Origin: Phycisphaerae bacterium
GTDB lineage: Bacteria > Planctomycetota > Phycisphaerae > Sedimentisphaerales > SM23-30
Assembly: GCA_016342495.1 (NCBI GenBank)
Contig: JAEIOG010000009.1
Coordinates: 1-64,000, forward strand
Reading direction: 5' to 3'
Length of the DNA: 64,000 nucleotides
Part shown: one piece after another, positions 33,312-42,408 of the stretch
Numbering within the stretch: position 1 is the first letter of the stretch
Layout of the letters: every line of letters begins with the position of its first letter
The notes under the pieces: generated by a model
The model's input: the letters and a program-made list of their open reading frames with translations, nothing else
Databases searched by the model: none
What the model was told of the DNA's origin: nothing
Translations under genes and position numbers: made by a program

Positions 33312-34898
33312 TCACTGAAACAGTTCCGGGGCGATTTCTTTTAATTTGGCATCGGCCTGATCTTCACTTAAGCCGGTTTGCAATAAATAATCACCATAAC
33401 TGTCAACAATGTTTTGCCAATGAGGATGGAAATGTCCGGTCGAGCGCTTAAACTTCTGATATATCTCTATAGCACGCTCATACAAAGGCCCAGCCTTATC
33501 CAAACGCCCGGTTTCCCTGTACAACAAGGCCAGATTATAACAGTCTCTGGCGACATCAGGGTGATCTTTACGCAAATATTGCTCATTAATGGCCAAACCC
33601 CGCAGGACTAAAGGTTTGGCTTGGCTTAAGCGATTAGTTGCCATGTATAATTCGGCTAGATTATTACAGTCGGCGGCAATTTTGGGATGATCTTTACCAA
33701 AAAATTTCTCGTCAATGGCCAAAACCCGTAAATACAGCGGTTCGGCTTTATCATATAGATCCATTTCACAATAAAGTAGGGCCAAATTGGATAAGAGCGT
33801 GGCTAAATTTTGATGATCCTGACTCGGTTCTTTTTCACAGATTGCTAATGCCTTTCTATACAAAGGTTCTGCCTGACCTAGGCGATTGGTTGTCATGTAC
33901 AATTTGGCCAAATTATAGCAGTCTTTAGCGACATTGTTATGATCCTTACCAAAAGCTTTTTCATCAATAGCCAAAGCTCGCAACATCAGCGGTTCGGCTT
34001 CACCCAAGCGATTGGTAGCACGGTACAACCCGGCTAGATTATTGCAAGAGACAGCAACCATGGGGTGCTCTTTACCTAAAGACTTCTCATAAATGTCCAA
34101 AGCTCGCAACGTAAGCCGTTCAGCTTCAGGATTAAAAACGCTGTAATATCCGGCCAGAATAAGACAGTCTCTGGCAACCTTGGGGTGATCCTTACCCAAA
34201 TTCTTTTCATTTATAGCCAAAGTCCGCTGGGATAGTGGCTTGGCCTCGTTTGAGCGATTGGTCCCGCGGTACAGCAAGGCCAGATTATTACAGCGGATGG
34301 CGACATTGGGATGATCCTTACCAAAAGATTTTTCATCAATGGCCAAAGCCCGTAACATCAGCTGTTCGGCTTCACCCAAGCGATTGGTAGCACAGTACAA
34401 CTCGGCCAGATTATCACAGCGGATAGCGACATTGGGATGATCCTTACCAAAAGATTTCTCGTCAATGGCCAAAGCCCGTAACATCAGCGGTTCGGCTCCT
34501 CCCAAGCGATTGGTAGCACGGTATAACTCGGCCAGATTATTGCAGCGGGTGGCGACATTGGGATGATCCTTACCAAAAGATTTCTCATCAATGGTCAAAG
34601 CCCGTAAATACAGCAGCTCGGCTTTATCGTATTGGGTCAGCTGACAATATAGCATGCCAAGGTTATTGAGATATTCGGCTTCATATTCCTTATCCACATC
34701 AGAACTTCCTTCCAGAACTTCCTGATAGATTTTAATAGCCTGCTCATAATCTAAGGCGGCTTCTGCTTTATCGGCATTGGCTTTGACCTGCTCATATTTT
34801 GCTGTCGCTGCTGGGGTTTTAGTCCCGGCAGAATCATCACCACAGCCCGGCACCAAAAATGTCAAAGCGATAAAAGATAAAGTCAGCCATAGTCTCAT
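33312..34898 (-). CDS. Lipoprotein with about ten kinesin-light-chain-type TPR repeats
   Basis: A 528-residue protein. The ATG at 34898 is chosen over the more upstream 34943 because it opens a lipoprotein signal peptide (RLWLTLSFIALTFLVPGC) with the lipobox VPGC, and GGAG lies eleven bases upstream. After a short linker come about ten 42-residue TPR units of the form A-E-P-L-M-L-R-A-L-A-I-D-E-K-S-F-G-K-D-H-P-N-V-A followed by N-N-L-A-x-L-Y-x-x-T-N-R. Several consecutive units are nearly identical at DNA level, pointing to recent duplication. It would form a periplasmic or outer-membrane protein-interaction scaffold. It stands alone between inverted repeats, with no operon partners. Confidence 0.85.
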   Translation of the reverse strand: MRLWLTLSFIALTFLVPGCGDDSAGTKTPAATAKYEQVKANADKAEAALDYEQAIKIYQEVLEGSSDVDKEYEAEYLNNLGMLYCQLTQYDKAELLYLRALTIDEKSFGKDHPNVATRCNNLAELYRATNRLGGAEPLMLRALAIDEKSFGKDHPNVAIRCDNLAELYCATNRLGEAEQLMLRALAIDEKSFGKDHPNVAIRCNNLALLYRGTNRSNEAKPLSQRTLAINEKNLGKDHPKVARDCLILAGYYSVFNPEAERLTLRALDIYEKSLGKEHPMVAVSCNNLAGLYRATNRLGEAEPLMLRALAIDEKAFGKDHNNVAKDCYNLAKLYMTTNRLGQAEPLYRKALAICEKEPSQDHQNLATLLSNLALLYCEMDLYDKAEPLYLRVLAIDEKFFGKDHPKIAADCNNLAELYMATNRLSQAKPLVLRGLAINEQYLRKDHPDVARDCYNLALLYRETGRLDKAGPLYERAIEIYQKFKRSTGHFHPHWQNIVDSYGDYLLQTGLSEDQADAKLKEIAPELFQ

Positions 34899-35085
34899 AA
34901 AAATAAACTCCAATCTGATTGATACGGGCAGGTTAAATAGCACAGTTTATTCACTATCCATTAATATTAACCTGTACTATGAAAATTATCAATAGATAAC
35001 AGCAATATCAGCCTTAATTTCTTCTTCGCGAGCTCGTGGTTTTGTAAAGCTGGCTATGCCAGTCTGTGGTTAAATATTCTTTGGA

Positions 35086-35199
35086 GAAGGCAAAAGGCAT
35101 AAGTTAAAATGCTTCTGAATCCGTGTAAATCCGTTTAAATCGGCGTCAATCCGTGACTAATCTCTTATAATTCCTTAGCGTCTTTGCGCCTTTGCGTGA
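35086..35199 (-). repeat. Right arm of the inverted repeat around the TPR gene
   Basis: Read on the - strand it gives TCACGCAAAGG, AAGGAATTATAAGAGATTAG with TC, GATTTAAACGGATT and then CTTATGCCTTTTGCCTTC, the same elements in the same order as the left side (32979-33072 and 33214-33230), with the 21-bp array lacking between the last two. Confidence 0.6.
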
Positions 35200-35317
35200 C
35201 TAATCTCTTCTTGTTTTCCGTCCATATAACCTCAAATCTTATAAAAAAGCCCTTGGTGATACTGATAAAGGGGTCATATGGTTATCGGGCGATTTATTAT
35301 AAGGGTTATAAGACTTC

Positions 35318-35737
35318 GAATGCTCTATTTGACGTCTGGAATGGAGCATTCCACGTCTGGGATAGAGCATTCGAGGTCTCAAGAAGAGTCTTTTAAGTCT
35401 GGGATAGAGCATTTGACGTCCGGAATAGTCCATTTGATGCCTCAAACAGAGCATTTGAAGCCTCGGGTAGAGCATTTAAGGTCCGGTTAACGATATTTCA
35501 GCTCTAAAACATCAAATATTAGACTTCAAATGGAGCATTCCAGACATCAAGAAGAGCATTCCATGTCTCAAATGGAGCATTCCATGTCTTAAGAAGAGCA
35601 TTTAAGGCCTGAAACAGAGTCTTTTAAGCCTCAAATAGAGTATTTAAGACCTCCAATGAAACATAACTGGCATCAAAGAGAGTCTTTTAAGTCTGGTTTG
35701 GAGTCTATCAGACCTGCAAGGCGGCAGCCCGCCTCTG
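35318..35737 (-). repeat. Array of 20 degenerate 21-bp repeats in perfect register
   Basis: Units begin at 35318 and then every 21 bp to 35717, without any insertion or deletion. A loose + strand consensus is RAATAGAGCATTTNANGTCTS. On the - strand many units start ATGCTC and encode heptapeptides such as M-L-Y-P-R-R-G and M-L-H-S-R-R-Q; on the + strand G-I-E-H-L-T-S. Stop codons interrupt both readings, so it is not one gene as it stands. Related to the array at 33102-33184 by period and by the ATGCT unit start, in opposite orientation. Confidence 0.85.
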
Positions 35738-35910
35738 AGATGGCGGGGTTCATCGACAAGAATGTCAGCAATGAAAACTAATAGTATCTCGTAGATATGC
35801 TAAGCATAATAGTTGCGGTGGTCGCCTGCGGCCCACATCTATTTAAAATAAAATCGCGCAGCGATTCCGCAACTGTTCACTTTTCACTGTTCACTGTTAA
35901 CTTATATAAG

Positions 35911-36723
35911 CTATTGCGGCTTCATCCAGGACAAATCAATTTCATTAGCTTCGATTCTCTTGTGGTTTTTATACCAGCGGAGGGTCCACAGTTCATCGGC
36001 ATTGATCCGACGGGCCGAGCTATCCATGAAACAAATATTGATTCCTTCGCCATGGCGTTTCATACAGACATTATCAATATAACCCCAGGCTTGAGTAGCT
36101 GAATTTTGAACAGCAAATCGTTCTATAGAGTTTTTCAATGCGGCAGTATTAGTTGGATCTGTATGTCCATTTGCGGGACTATTAGGGATAAGGTTATTCC
36201 AGCGGCCATCCATCAGCATGGGGATATCATTAGCGTTTTTAGCGGTGAATTTGCCATAACACTCATTAGTTCTAAAAGAGGTTTTCCTGATCATGGTATT
36301 TTCAGCATAACTGCCAAAGGCAAAAGCATCATCTTCCATCCATTCAACTTTCTCTACATCAATTGACCAGGCCTTATTGGTATCGCCCCAATTGCCTGTA
36401 TTATGACCATTGATGACATTGCTGATGGCTTTGGCATCTGGACAAAACTTCAGCTCATCTATATTGGAATAATATTTCTTTAAATCATACATAAACGTGG
36501 TTTCATGAGTACCGCCTTTGTATGCAGGAAGCTTATAATCATAGTCAGCGGCATATAATTGATAAACTGTAGCCCATTGCTTGACATTGGAAAGACAAAC
36601 GGTGGCCCGGGCACTTTTGCGGGCCTTGCTCAAAGCTGGCATTAAGATGCTGACCAGTAAGGCAATGATTGAAATAACCACTAATAGTTCGATAAGCGTA
36701 AAGGCTTTAGTTTTGATCTTCAT
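35911..36723 (-). CDS. Type II-secretion-like pseudopilin with C-terminal H/X/G-type domain
   Basis: A 270-residue exported protein with the prepilin signal [20 protein letters not shown] followed by [19 protein letters not shown], the N-terminal methylation motif cut by prepilin peptidase before F. The rest is a globular domain of the planctomycete type ending with [21 protein letters not shown], a pattern common in these proteins. The start at 36723 is preferred to 36738 because GGAA-GAG lies before it and the extra five residues precede the basic cleavage stretch. It lies downstream of two LamG genes on the same strand, after the terminator at 36767-36799. Role: minor pseudopilin or surface protein; substrate unknown. 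Confidence 0.82.
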   Translation of the reverse strand: MKIKTKAFTLIELLVVISIIALLVSILMPALSKARKSARATVCLSNVKQWATVYQLYAADYDYKLPAYKGGTHETTFMYDLKKYYSNIDELKFCPDAKAISNVINGHNTGNWGDTNKAWSIDVEKVEWMEDDAFAFGSYAENTMIRKTSFRTNECYGKFTAKNANDIPMLMDGRWNNLIPNSPANGHTDPTNTAALKNSIERFAVQNSATQAWGYIDNVCMKRHGEGINICFMDSSARRINADELWTLRWYKNHKRIEANEIDLSWMKPQ

Positions 36724-36766
36724 CTCTCTAATTTCCATAAAAAGTCAGAACGGTTAAATAATTAAT

Positions 36767-36799
36767 ATCCGGCCTCTGAATACAGCTCAGAGGCCGGAT
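36767..36799 (-). terminator. Hairpin terminator after the LamG/dockerin gene
   Basis: Perfect 13-bp stem, ATCCGGCCTCTGA (36767-36779) and TCAGAGGCCGGAT (36787-36799), seven-base loop. On the - strand it is followed by an AT-rich run without a long T tract. It separates the 36820 gene from the pseudopilin gene. Confidence 0.75.
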
Positions 36800-36819
36800 G
36801 GATTCTAAGTAAAAGTAAA

Positions 36820-38844
36820 TTAATTAGCAGGTGTGATGATATTATCTGCCAGCCAGTTATTGGCAAAGGCGGCAAAGTCATAAATATCAACAACACAGTC
36901 AGGAACACCTTCTGGACCGGTTGAATCAAATTCTACAGGACCAGTACAGATAGTTTCGCCGGTGATATCAGCATACATCTGGCCTACCATATCTTTATCG
37001 ATGGCATAATCCCACATTTGTACATCATCAATCTGGCCTGTAAAGAAGAAATTGCCGGCTTCGGTTTCATTTTCACCGGATCCGATTCTCAATTCATTGA
37101 CAGTATTGGTTTGATAGAAATAGTTGTCACCTAATTTGCCGGCATAAGCCACTACGCCATTAACATAAAGCTTGCCTTCTTTGGTTTGCTCATCATAAGT
37201 GGCGGTAAACATATTCCATTGATCATTTTCAATGACAGGACCGGTAAAACCAAACCAGCCAGCATTGCTGCCCAGCCAGAATGACACTTTATTATCAGGC
37301 ATAATATAGATAATAAACCCGGCAGGATAAACACCGGCGGGGGCATTACGATTGGAAACAACAGCACGATGGCCTGAGCCGCCAGTTACCTTAGCCCATA
37401 CAGATACCGCAAAGCTATTGGTGTTTAATACCTCACTATAATCAACCGCGATGATATTATTAGGATCAGCAACTCCGGTTAAAGTAACACCATCATCAAC
37501 TTTAGCAGGTTCAAAGGTCAATGGCCCGCCGGCGGCAGCATCATAAATGCCCAGAGTATCGGTCAGGTCGCCATCTAAAGCCCAATGAGCCACTTGACGT
37601 TCGATTAAGACCAATGCGACTTCTGAAAAGAATTCATCAATAGGATTCTTGACAAAACATTTATATTCGCCTTCATTTGCCAGTTGAGCATTTTCAATTG
37701 TTAAAGTAGCTTCGGTTTCACCGACCATGATTTCATCATTGAAATACCATTGATATTCATCGATATTGAGACCGACAACACTTAATGTGGCAGTAGCGCC
37801 AGCTGCGACAACATCGGTAACAGGCTGGGTTTCGATAACCGGATTAGCCGGAACCGTTCTGAAAGATGATTTGAACCCGGTGTACTTTGTAGCATTGTCC
37901 CAGGCATCCACACGCCAATAGTAAACAGTATCATTTTCAAAAGCTGTGGTTATTGGATATTGGGTTTCAGTTAAACCAGTGACGGTTGTAACAGCATCAT
38001 CCATATTGGGATCGGTACTGTAGGAAACATCATAAGCTGTAGCGATATAAGCAGCAGGACCAGTCCAGCTTAGAGTTGGAGTAAGAGAAACCAATTCCTG
38101 ACCTGGAGTCGGAGCCACAACCGTAGCCCTGGTTAAACCTGCGGTATAGAGATCTTCGACATCTTCGGCAGTTAAAACATTATCATAAACCCGCAAGTCA
38201 TCAATATTGCCGGGGAACCACTGCGCTTCGCCATTGCCATTGGCACGACCAATACCAAACAAAGCAGCTGTAGAAGGTTTACAGTTAGTTGTGTTGTTAT
38301 ATGTCTCAACTAATGCACCATTGAGATAATATTCCACTCCGGTAGCACTTGAAACAACAGCGGCGACATGTAGCCATTGATCTTGAGTAACAGGTTTAGC
38401 TGCACTGTAGCAATCAGCAACACCATTTTTAGTAAAAAGGAAACCAGAGGCACTAGTTACGCCAAAACTCCAGCAATCACCATTCCAGGCTTCATCATCA
38501 CCAAAGATACGTAGCATATTAGCATTCAACCCAGTCTTTTCTATTGAGCTGTCCCAGTATATCCAGGCAGAAATGGTAAAATTATTAGTAAGGGAGTTAA
38601 CTTCTGCAGAATCTGCGACACTTAATCTCCAGGAAGCATTGTCTGTTAAACCAACAGCTTTGTCAATCATACCTTCAGCCTGATATACATGGCCTGTTGC
38701 TTCTTCAACAGCAGTCTGGCCGCCAACATTATCAGTAAGAGGACCAGCGGTTTCATCCATATCATAATGGACAATCAAACCAGCAGAAGCAAAGCTGGCC
38801 ATACCAAGCAACATAGCAAACAAACATAACATTGTTTTTTTCAT
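36820..38844 (-). CDS. Secreted LamG / Ig-like / LamG protein with dockerin-like tail
   Basis: A 674-residue surface protein. The ATG at 38844 has GAGGTG five bases upstream and opens a signal peptide (MKKTMLCLFAMLLGMASFASA). Domains in order: LamG-type jelly roll (about 24-235), a fibronectin-like stretch, an immunoglobulin-like domain (about 335-415, with the YxC motif in EGEYKCFV), a second LamG domain (about 420-620), and a single dockerin-like repeat near the end (DCVVDIYDFAAFANNWL). The first LamG domain is closely similar to that of the next gene upstream. Likely carbohydrate or cell-surface binding; no catalytic motif is seen. Confidence 0.82.
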   Translation of the reverse strand: MKKTMLCLFAMLLGMASFASAGLIVHYDMDETAGPLTDNVGGQTAVEEATGHVYQAEGMIDKAVGLTDNASWRLSVADSAEVNSLTNNFTISAWIYWDSSIEKTGLNANMLRIFGDDEAWNGDCWSFGVTSASGFLFTKNGVADCYSAAKPVTQDQWLHVAAVVSSATGVEYYLNGALVETYNNTTNCKPSTAALFGIGRANGNGEAQWFPGNIDDLRVYDNVLTAEDVEDLYTAGLTRATVVAPTPGQELVSLTPTLSWTGPAAYIATAYDVSYSTDPNMDDAVTTVTGLTETQYPITTAFENDTVYYWRVDAWDNATKYTGFKSSFRTVPANPVIETQPVTDVVAAGATATLSVVGLNIDEYQWYFNDEIMVGETEATLTIENAQLANEGEYKCFVKNPIDEFFSEVALVLIERQVAHWALDGDLTDTLGIYDAAAGGPLTFEPAKVDDGVTLTGVADPNNIIAVDYSEVLNTNSFAVSVWAKVTGGSGHRAVVSNRNAPAGVYPAGFIIYIMPDNKVSFWLGSNAGWFGFTGPVIENDQWNMFTATYDEQTKEGKLYVNGVVAYAGKLGDNYFYQTNTVNELRIGSGENETEAGNFFFTGQIDDVQMWDYAIDKDMVGQMYADITGETICTGPVEFDSTGPEGVPDCVVDIYDFAAFANNWLADNIITPAN

Positions 38845-38904
38845 TTTACACCTCATCAAAAAAAAGTTTTCTGTAACAGTCATTAACCCTATTAGTGACT
38901 GATA

Positions 38905-38941
38905 TAATAAAAAACGTCAGCTCATACATTGTAAGCTGACG
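38905..38941 (-). terminator. Terminator after the PEP-CTERM gene
   Basis: On the - strand CGTCAGCT (38941-38934), an 11-base loop and AGCTGACG (38922-38915), followed by TTTTTTATTATA. It sits ten bases downstream of the stop at 38952. Confidence 0.9.
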
Positions 38942-38951
38942 ATGTACTTAA

Positions 38952-39770
38952 TTATTTACGACGTCTTATAGCTGCAAGACCACCTATACTTAGTAGCAGC
39001 ATTGTTGCTGGTTCTGGCACAGTTGTTGCATAAAGATCAGCGACATCAGATGCACTTAAAACATTATCATATATACGGACATCATCAAAAGCACCTGAGA
39101 ACCATTGTTCTTCACCATCACCATTGGCTCGACCAAGGGCAAAGAAATCATCATATTCATCTCCACTGAACCAACCTGGATGAGTTCCTGAAACAAAACA
39201 ATCAGTTGTATTGTTGTTAGTTTCAACCAGATCACCATCAATGTAATATTCAATTCCAGCGGTATTTGATACCACAGTTGTTAAAAGCATCCATTGGTCT
39301 TTAACTATTGGTTTGACTGCAGAGTAAGCATCAACAACACCATTTTTTGTAAATAATAAACCACCGGCATCAGTTATACCGAAACTCCAGCAATCAGCAT
39401 CCCAGGGATTGTCATCACCAATAATTCTAATCATATTTGAATTCAAACCTGATTTTACAACTGAGCTGTCCCAATATATCCAGGAAGACACAGTAAAATT
39501 ATTAGTTAGAGTATTAAGTTCAGTAGATTCTGCGAGGCTAAGTTGCCAGGCGCCATTGCCTTCCAAGGCAACAGCATTGCCACCAGCACGGACAACTCCA
39601 TAATTATGCCCAGAACCAACCTCGGCAGCAATCTGGCCACCAACAACATCGATTAATGGGCCAGTAGCTTCGTCCATTTGATAATGGGCAATCAAACCGG
39701 CACTCGAAAGGCTTGCAATACCCCAAACAACCAACATTGACAACAAAACATTTTTCATAATCTTCTTCAT
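38952..39770 (-). CDS. LamG-domain PEP-CTERM surface protein
   Basis: A 272-residue exported protein: signal peptide (KNVLLSMLVVWGIASLSSA), one LamG jelly-roll domain, and a C-terminal PEP-CTERM sorting signal (VPEPATMLLLSIGGLAAI plus RRRK) processed by an exosortase. The start at 39770 has GGAGAC six bases upstream and is preferred to 39788. The LamG domain repeats much of the first domain of the downstream 36820 gene (for example LTNNFT-S-WIYWDSS and DCWSFG), so the two arose by tandem duplication. Exported and probably attached to exopolysaccharide or the outer surface. No exosortase gene is in the window. Confidence 0.88.
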   Translation of the reverse strand: MKKIMKNVLLSMLVVWGIASLSSAGLIAHYQMDEATGPLIDVVGGQIAAEVGSGHNYGVVRAGGNAVALEGNGAWQLSLAESTELNTLTNNFTVSSWIYWDSSVVKSGLNSNMIRIIGDDNPWDADCWSFGITDAGGLLFTKNGVVDAYSAVKPIVKDQWMLLTTVVSNTAGIEYYIDGDLVETNNNTTDCFVSGTHPGWFSGDEYDDFFALGRANGDGEEQWFSGAFDDVRIYDNVLSASDVADLYATTVPEPATMLLLSIGGLAAIRRRK

Positions 39771-39918
39771 TTTCGTCTCCTCAGACAATTAGTGTATTAG
39801 GGGTTTTTAACAGATTACCCCATATTCGATTTACGAATTTATTATACTTTGAAATAAAACTTTTAACTTCTAATTTAATACAATAGTTTTTTAAACAAAT
39901 TTTCAAAAACAACTAAGA

Positions 39919-42210
39919 TTAAAAATCATAACTAACTTCTAATCTTGGTTTTACCAGCATCATCCAGTCGCCATTATTGGTTTTCGAATCATATAAATTA
40001 TCATTGGCATCGGTAACTATAACAGTTAAAAAACGATCAGTATCACTAAGTTCAAAACCGAGTTCTGCCAGATCATCCAACATGGACAGCTCACCGCTAT
40101 CTAAACGCACCTTACCATCAACCAGCAGCCAGACTCTGGCCTTACTTGGACCGGCAAGACCTGACAAAGGGGCATCAGAAAGACCGCAAAGAGACTTAAA
40201 GTTTTTGATTTTTATCCCTGGGAATTCTATTCTTATAGCTTGAAGGTCAAAAGTAATGCCAAGATTGGCATGCATTGAAATAACCGGATTTTCATTATCA
40301 CCAAAAATATTACTTTTACGAGTTTGCTGATAAGTACCAGGCATATTCCAGGTAAATTTATCAACGCTTACGATTTGAGTCCAGTATTGGCCATCTGTAT
40401 CGGGGCAATCTTCAAAAACAGCACCAGATGAATTGATCACAACCGGGCCATAACTGGCATCAGGAACAAAAACACCATCTATCATTTCAAGTTCATTAAC
40501 CAGAGCATATTCACCCTGTGTCATTCTTTCGCCAAAATTAACTTTAGCTAAAACTTTACCAGAAATTGGATCGATACCATAGTTTCCACGTTTATTTCCC
40601 ATGCCTTTGCCACCGGCAACAATATCAGCTAAGCATAAATCATTACCCCGCCAAACCATATTTTTATCTGAATCAATATGTCTGACAAATTTATTGCCGT
40701 CAAAAGGAATTTCTATTAAAGTAGAACTGGCACTGTCAACTTCAATTGCTTCATTTGCCAAGAGCATGTGGGAGTCCTTCTTTTGGTTTGAAAGCCCAGC
40801 TATCAAAGAAGCACTACCCTGGGTCATATGCACAATTGAATTATTGTTATCATCAACTTCTACGCCAAATTCGGTGCCATAATCGATAAGTTTCATGTTC
40901 TGAGTAAGAACAACAAAGCCGCGAGCGACTTCATTTATTTGAGCGGTAAGTTTGCCATTGAAGAGAAAAACTTCGTCGGGACCTCTTAATTCAAATTTTG
41001 CGGGAGCTTCAATCAAAACCACAGCACCATCATTCATTTGGATTTTCGCGAAACCCTGACTTAACTTCATCGTTCTGTGGAAAAGTTTTTGGCCTGGCTG
41101 ATAATTAATTTCACCTTCCCATTGAGCAGCAATAGTTTCACTTAAAGTTGCGATAGGGAATTCTGGCATTGGCGGATTAAGCCAGACATTAAGTATAATT
41201 ATCAAGGTTATAATAGCAGCGATAGCTCCGGCAGTTGTATAGAGAGAAACTTTTGAACCTTCTGGTATATGTTCTTGCGCTTTTTTGAATGCCAAACGTT
41301 TTTGAGCCAACAATTCCAGTTGTTGAGCCTGCTCAGCAGCTTTTTGAGCAGCTAGCTGTTCTGCTCTTAGTAGATCTTCTTCCAGCACCTCTGTCCAACC
41401 TTCAGCATTGCATGGCTGCAAAATCACATTATTCTCAATATTAGCTGACAAAGGACTCTGCAATCGGAAAGAAGCACATACCACCATCGACTCGACATAA
41501 TGATGTAATGCGTTTTGGTCTGCGATTAACATTTCTGTTAAAATATCAAATTTATCATCGCTAATTTCACCATCCAGCAATTCCAAAATCATTTCAGTTA
41601 ATTTAAGCTCGGTAGCTGGATTCAAATTTGAAGAAGGCTGACAGTTTGATTGATCATTCACTCCCTCATTTTGGCTTTTGAGGGTTTTATTCATGCAGAA
41701 TTTCAGTTTATTATGAATTCGAGCCAGGTCTTTATAAAGACTGTGGACGCTGCGCCCTGTCTGCTGGGAGATTTCTTTGGTACTAGCATCATCTTCATAG
41801 CGAAGTTCGATAACCTGTTGTTCCTGCTGACTTAATTTGCCCTTACAAAGCTGTAAAGCATGCAAACGCTGATTAAGCTGGTCAGACATTAGAATCGCGC
41901 CGCCTTCAATATTTTCGATTAAATCATTATTGAATTGCAAACGCTGGCGATATTGATTCCTGCGGAAATCCAGAACTTTATAGTGGGCGATTCGGACAGC
42001 CCAAGCAGCAAAATCAGTGCCAATTTCAAACCTGTCAAAATTACGCCACATCGTAGTGGTCGTTTCCTGTAGAATATTGTCCGCATCAGACCAATTAGAA
42101 ACCAAAGAGAGAATAAAAGCATAAATACGGCCATTATTAAGGCTAAGAAGCTTGATAAACTGCTCGGTCCTTAAGTTATTGGTGGCATTATTGTTTGAAT
42201 CTGCATTCAT
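39919..42210 (-). CDS. Fused ECF sigma factor, transmembrane FecR and NPCBM-like sensor
   Basis: A single 763-residue polypeptide with no internal stop. Residues about 18-185 are an ECF sigma factor: region 2 (LSLVSNWSDADNILQETTTT, MWRNFDRF and DFAAWAVRIAHYKVLDFRR) and region 4 (LSQQEQQVIELRYEDDAST and KEISQQTGRSVHSLYKDLARI). Residues about 205-315 form an anti-sigma-like cytosolic domain and a Gln/Ala/Glu-rich helix, then a transmembrane helix at about 320-346. A FecR domain follows (about 375-500), and the last 160 residues look like an NPCBM carbohydrate-binding domain (VWLLVDGKVRLDSGEL, TDRFLTVIVTD). The same parts are encoded by two genes at 55956-58279. A membrane-tethered sigma factor that would need cleavage to act is the simplest reading. 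Confidence 0.8.
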   Translation of the reverse strand: MNADSNNNATNNLRTEQFIKLLSLNNGRIYAFILSLVSNWSDADNILQETTTTMWRNFDRFEIGTDFAAWAVRIAHYKVLDFRRNQYRQRLQFNNDLIENIEGGAILMSDQLNQRLHALQLCKGKLSQQEQQVIELRYEDDASTKEISQQTGRSVHSLYKDLARIHNKLKFCMNKTLKSQNEGVNDQSNCQPSSNLNPATELKLTEMILELLDGEISDDKFDILTEMLIADQNALHHYVESMVVCASFRLQSPLSANIENNVILQPCNAEGWTEVLEEDLLRAEQLAAQKAAEQAQQLELLAQKRLAFKKAQEHIPEGSKVSLYTTAGAIAAIITLIIILNVWLNPPMPEFPIATLSETIAAQWEGEINYQPGQKLFHRTMKLSQGFAKIQMNDGAVVLIEAPAKFELRGPDEVFLFNGKLTAQINEVARGFVVLTQNMKLIDYGTEFGVEVDDNNNSIVHMTQGSASLIAGLSNQKKDSHMLLANEAIEVDSASSTLIEIPFDGNKFVRHIDSDKNMVWRGNDLCLADIVAGGKGMGNKRGNYGIDPISGKVLAKVNFGERMTQGEYALVNELEMIDGVFVPDASYGPVVINSSGAVFEDCPDTDGQYWTQIVSVDKFTWNMPGTYQQTRKSNIFGDNENPVISMHANLGITFDLQAIRIEFPGIKIKNFKSLCGLSDAPLSGLAGPSKARVWLLVDGKVRLDSGELSMLDDLAELGFELSDTDRFLTVIVTDANDNLYDSKTNNGDWMMLVKPRLEVSYDF

Positions 42211-42331
42211 TACTATTTATTCCATCAGAGATAATTGAAACCTTTATTACTGGATATCTACTTTGAAATCGAATGCTATGTGATATTTTAGAAAAGAAAA
42301 TGGTTTTTTTTACATATTTCAGCTAAAATCA

Positions 42332-42372
42332 CAAAAAAACAGGCTAAACAGTGATTAAACTGCTTAGCCTGT
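42332..42372 (-). terminator. Terminator after kduD
   Basis: Stem ACAGGCTAA (42339-42347) and TTAGCCTGT (42364-42372), extended inward by CAG/CTG after one mismatch; on the - strand it is followed by TTTTTTTGTG. Ends the IclR-BNR/GH105-kduI-kduD operon. Confidence 0.88.
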
Positions 42373-42408
42373 GATAAATTTAACATATAAATCTAACAAA
42401 GCTGACAA

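Larger units (their letters stand above)
34899..35910. other. Repeat-bearing intergenic region right of the TPR gene
   Basis: About 1 kb without a credible gene. It contains the right arm of the inverted repeat (35086-35199) and the long 21-bp repeat array (35318-35737). From 35760 to 35910 it shows nothing I can name. Open frames over the array on both strands are products of the 21-bp periodicity and are not annotated as genes. Confidence 0.6.

Noticed and set aside
35318..35737. CRISPR-like array
   Set aside because: Units are 21 bp with no constant-repeat/variable-spacer division and no cas genes nearby; it is a degenerate minisatellite-like repeat.
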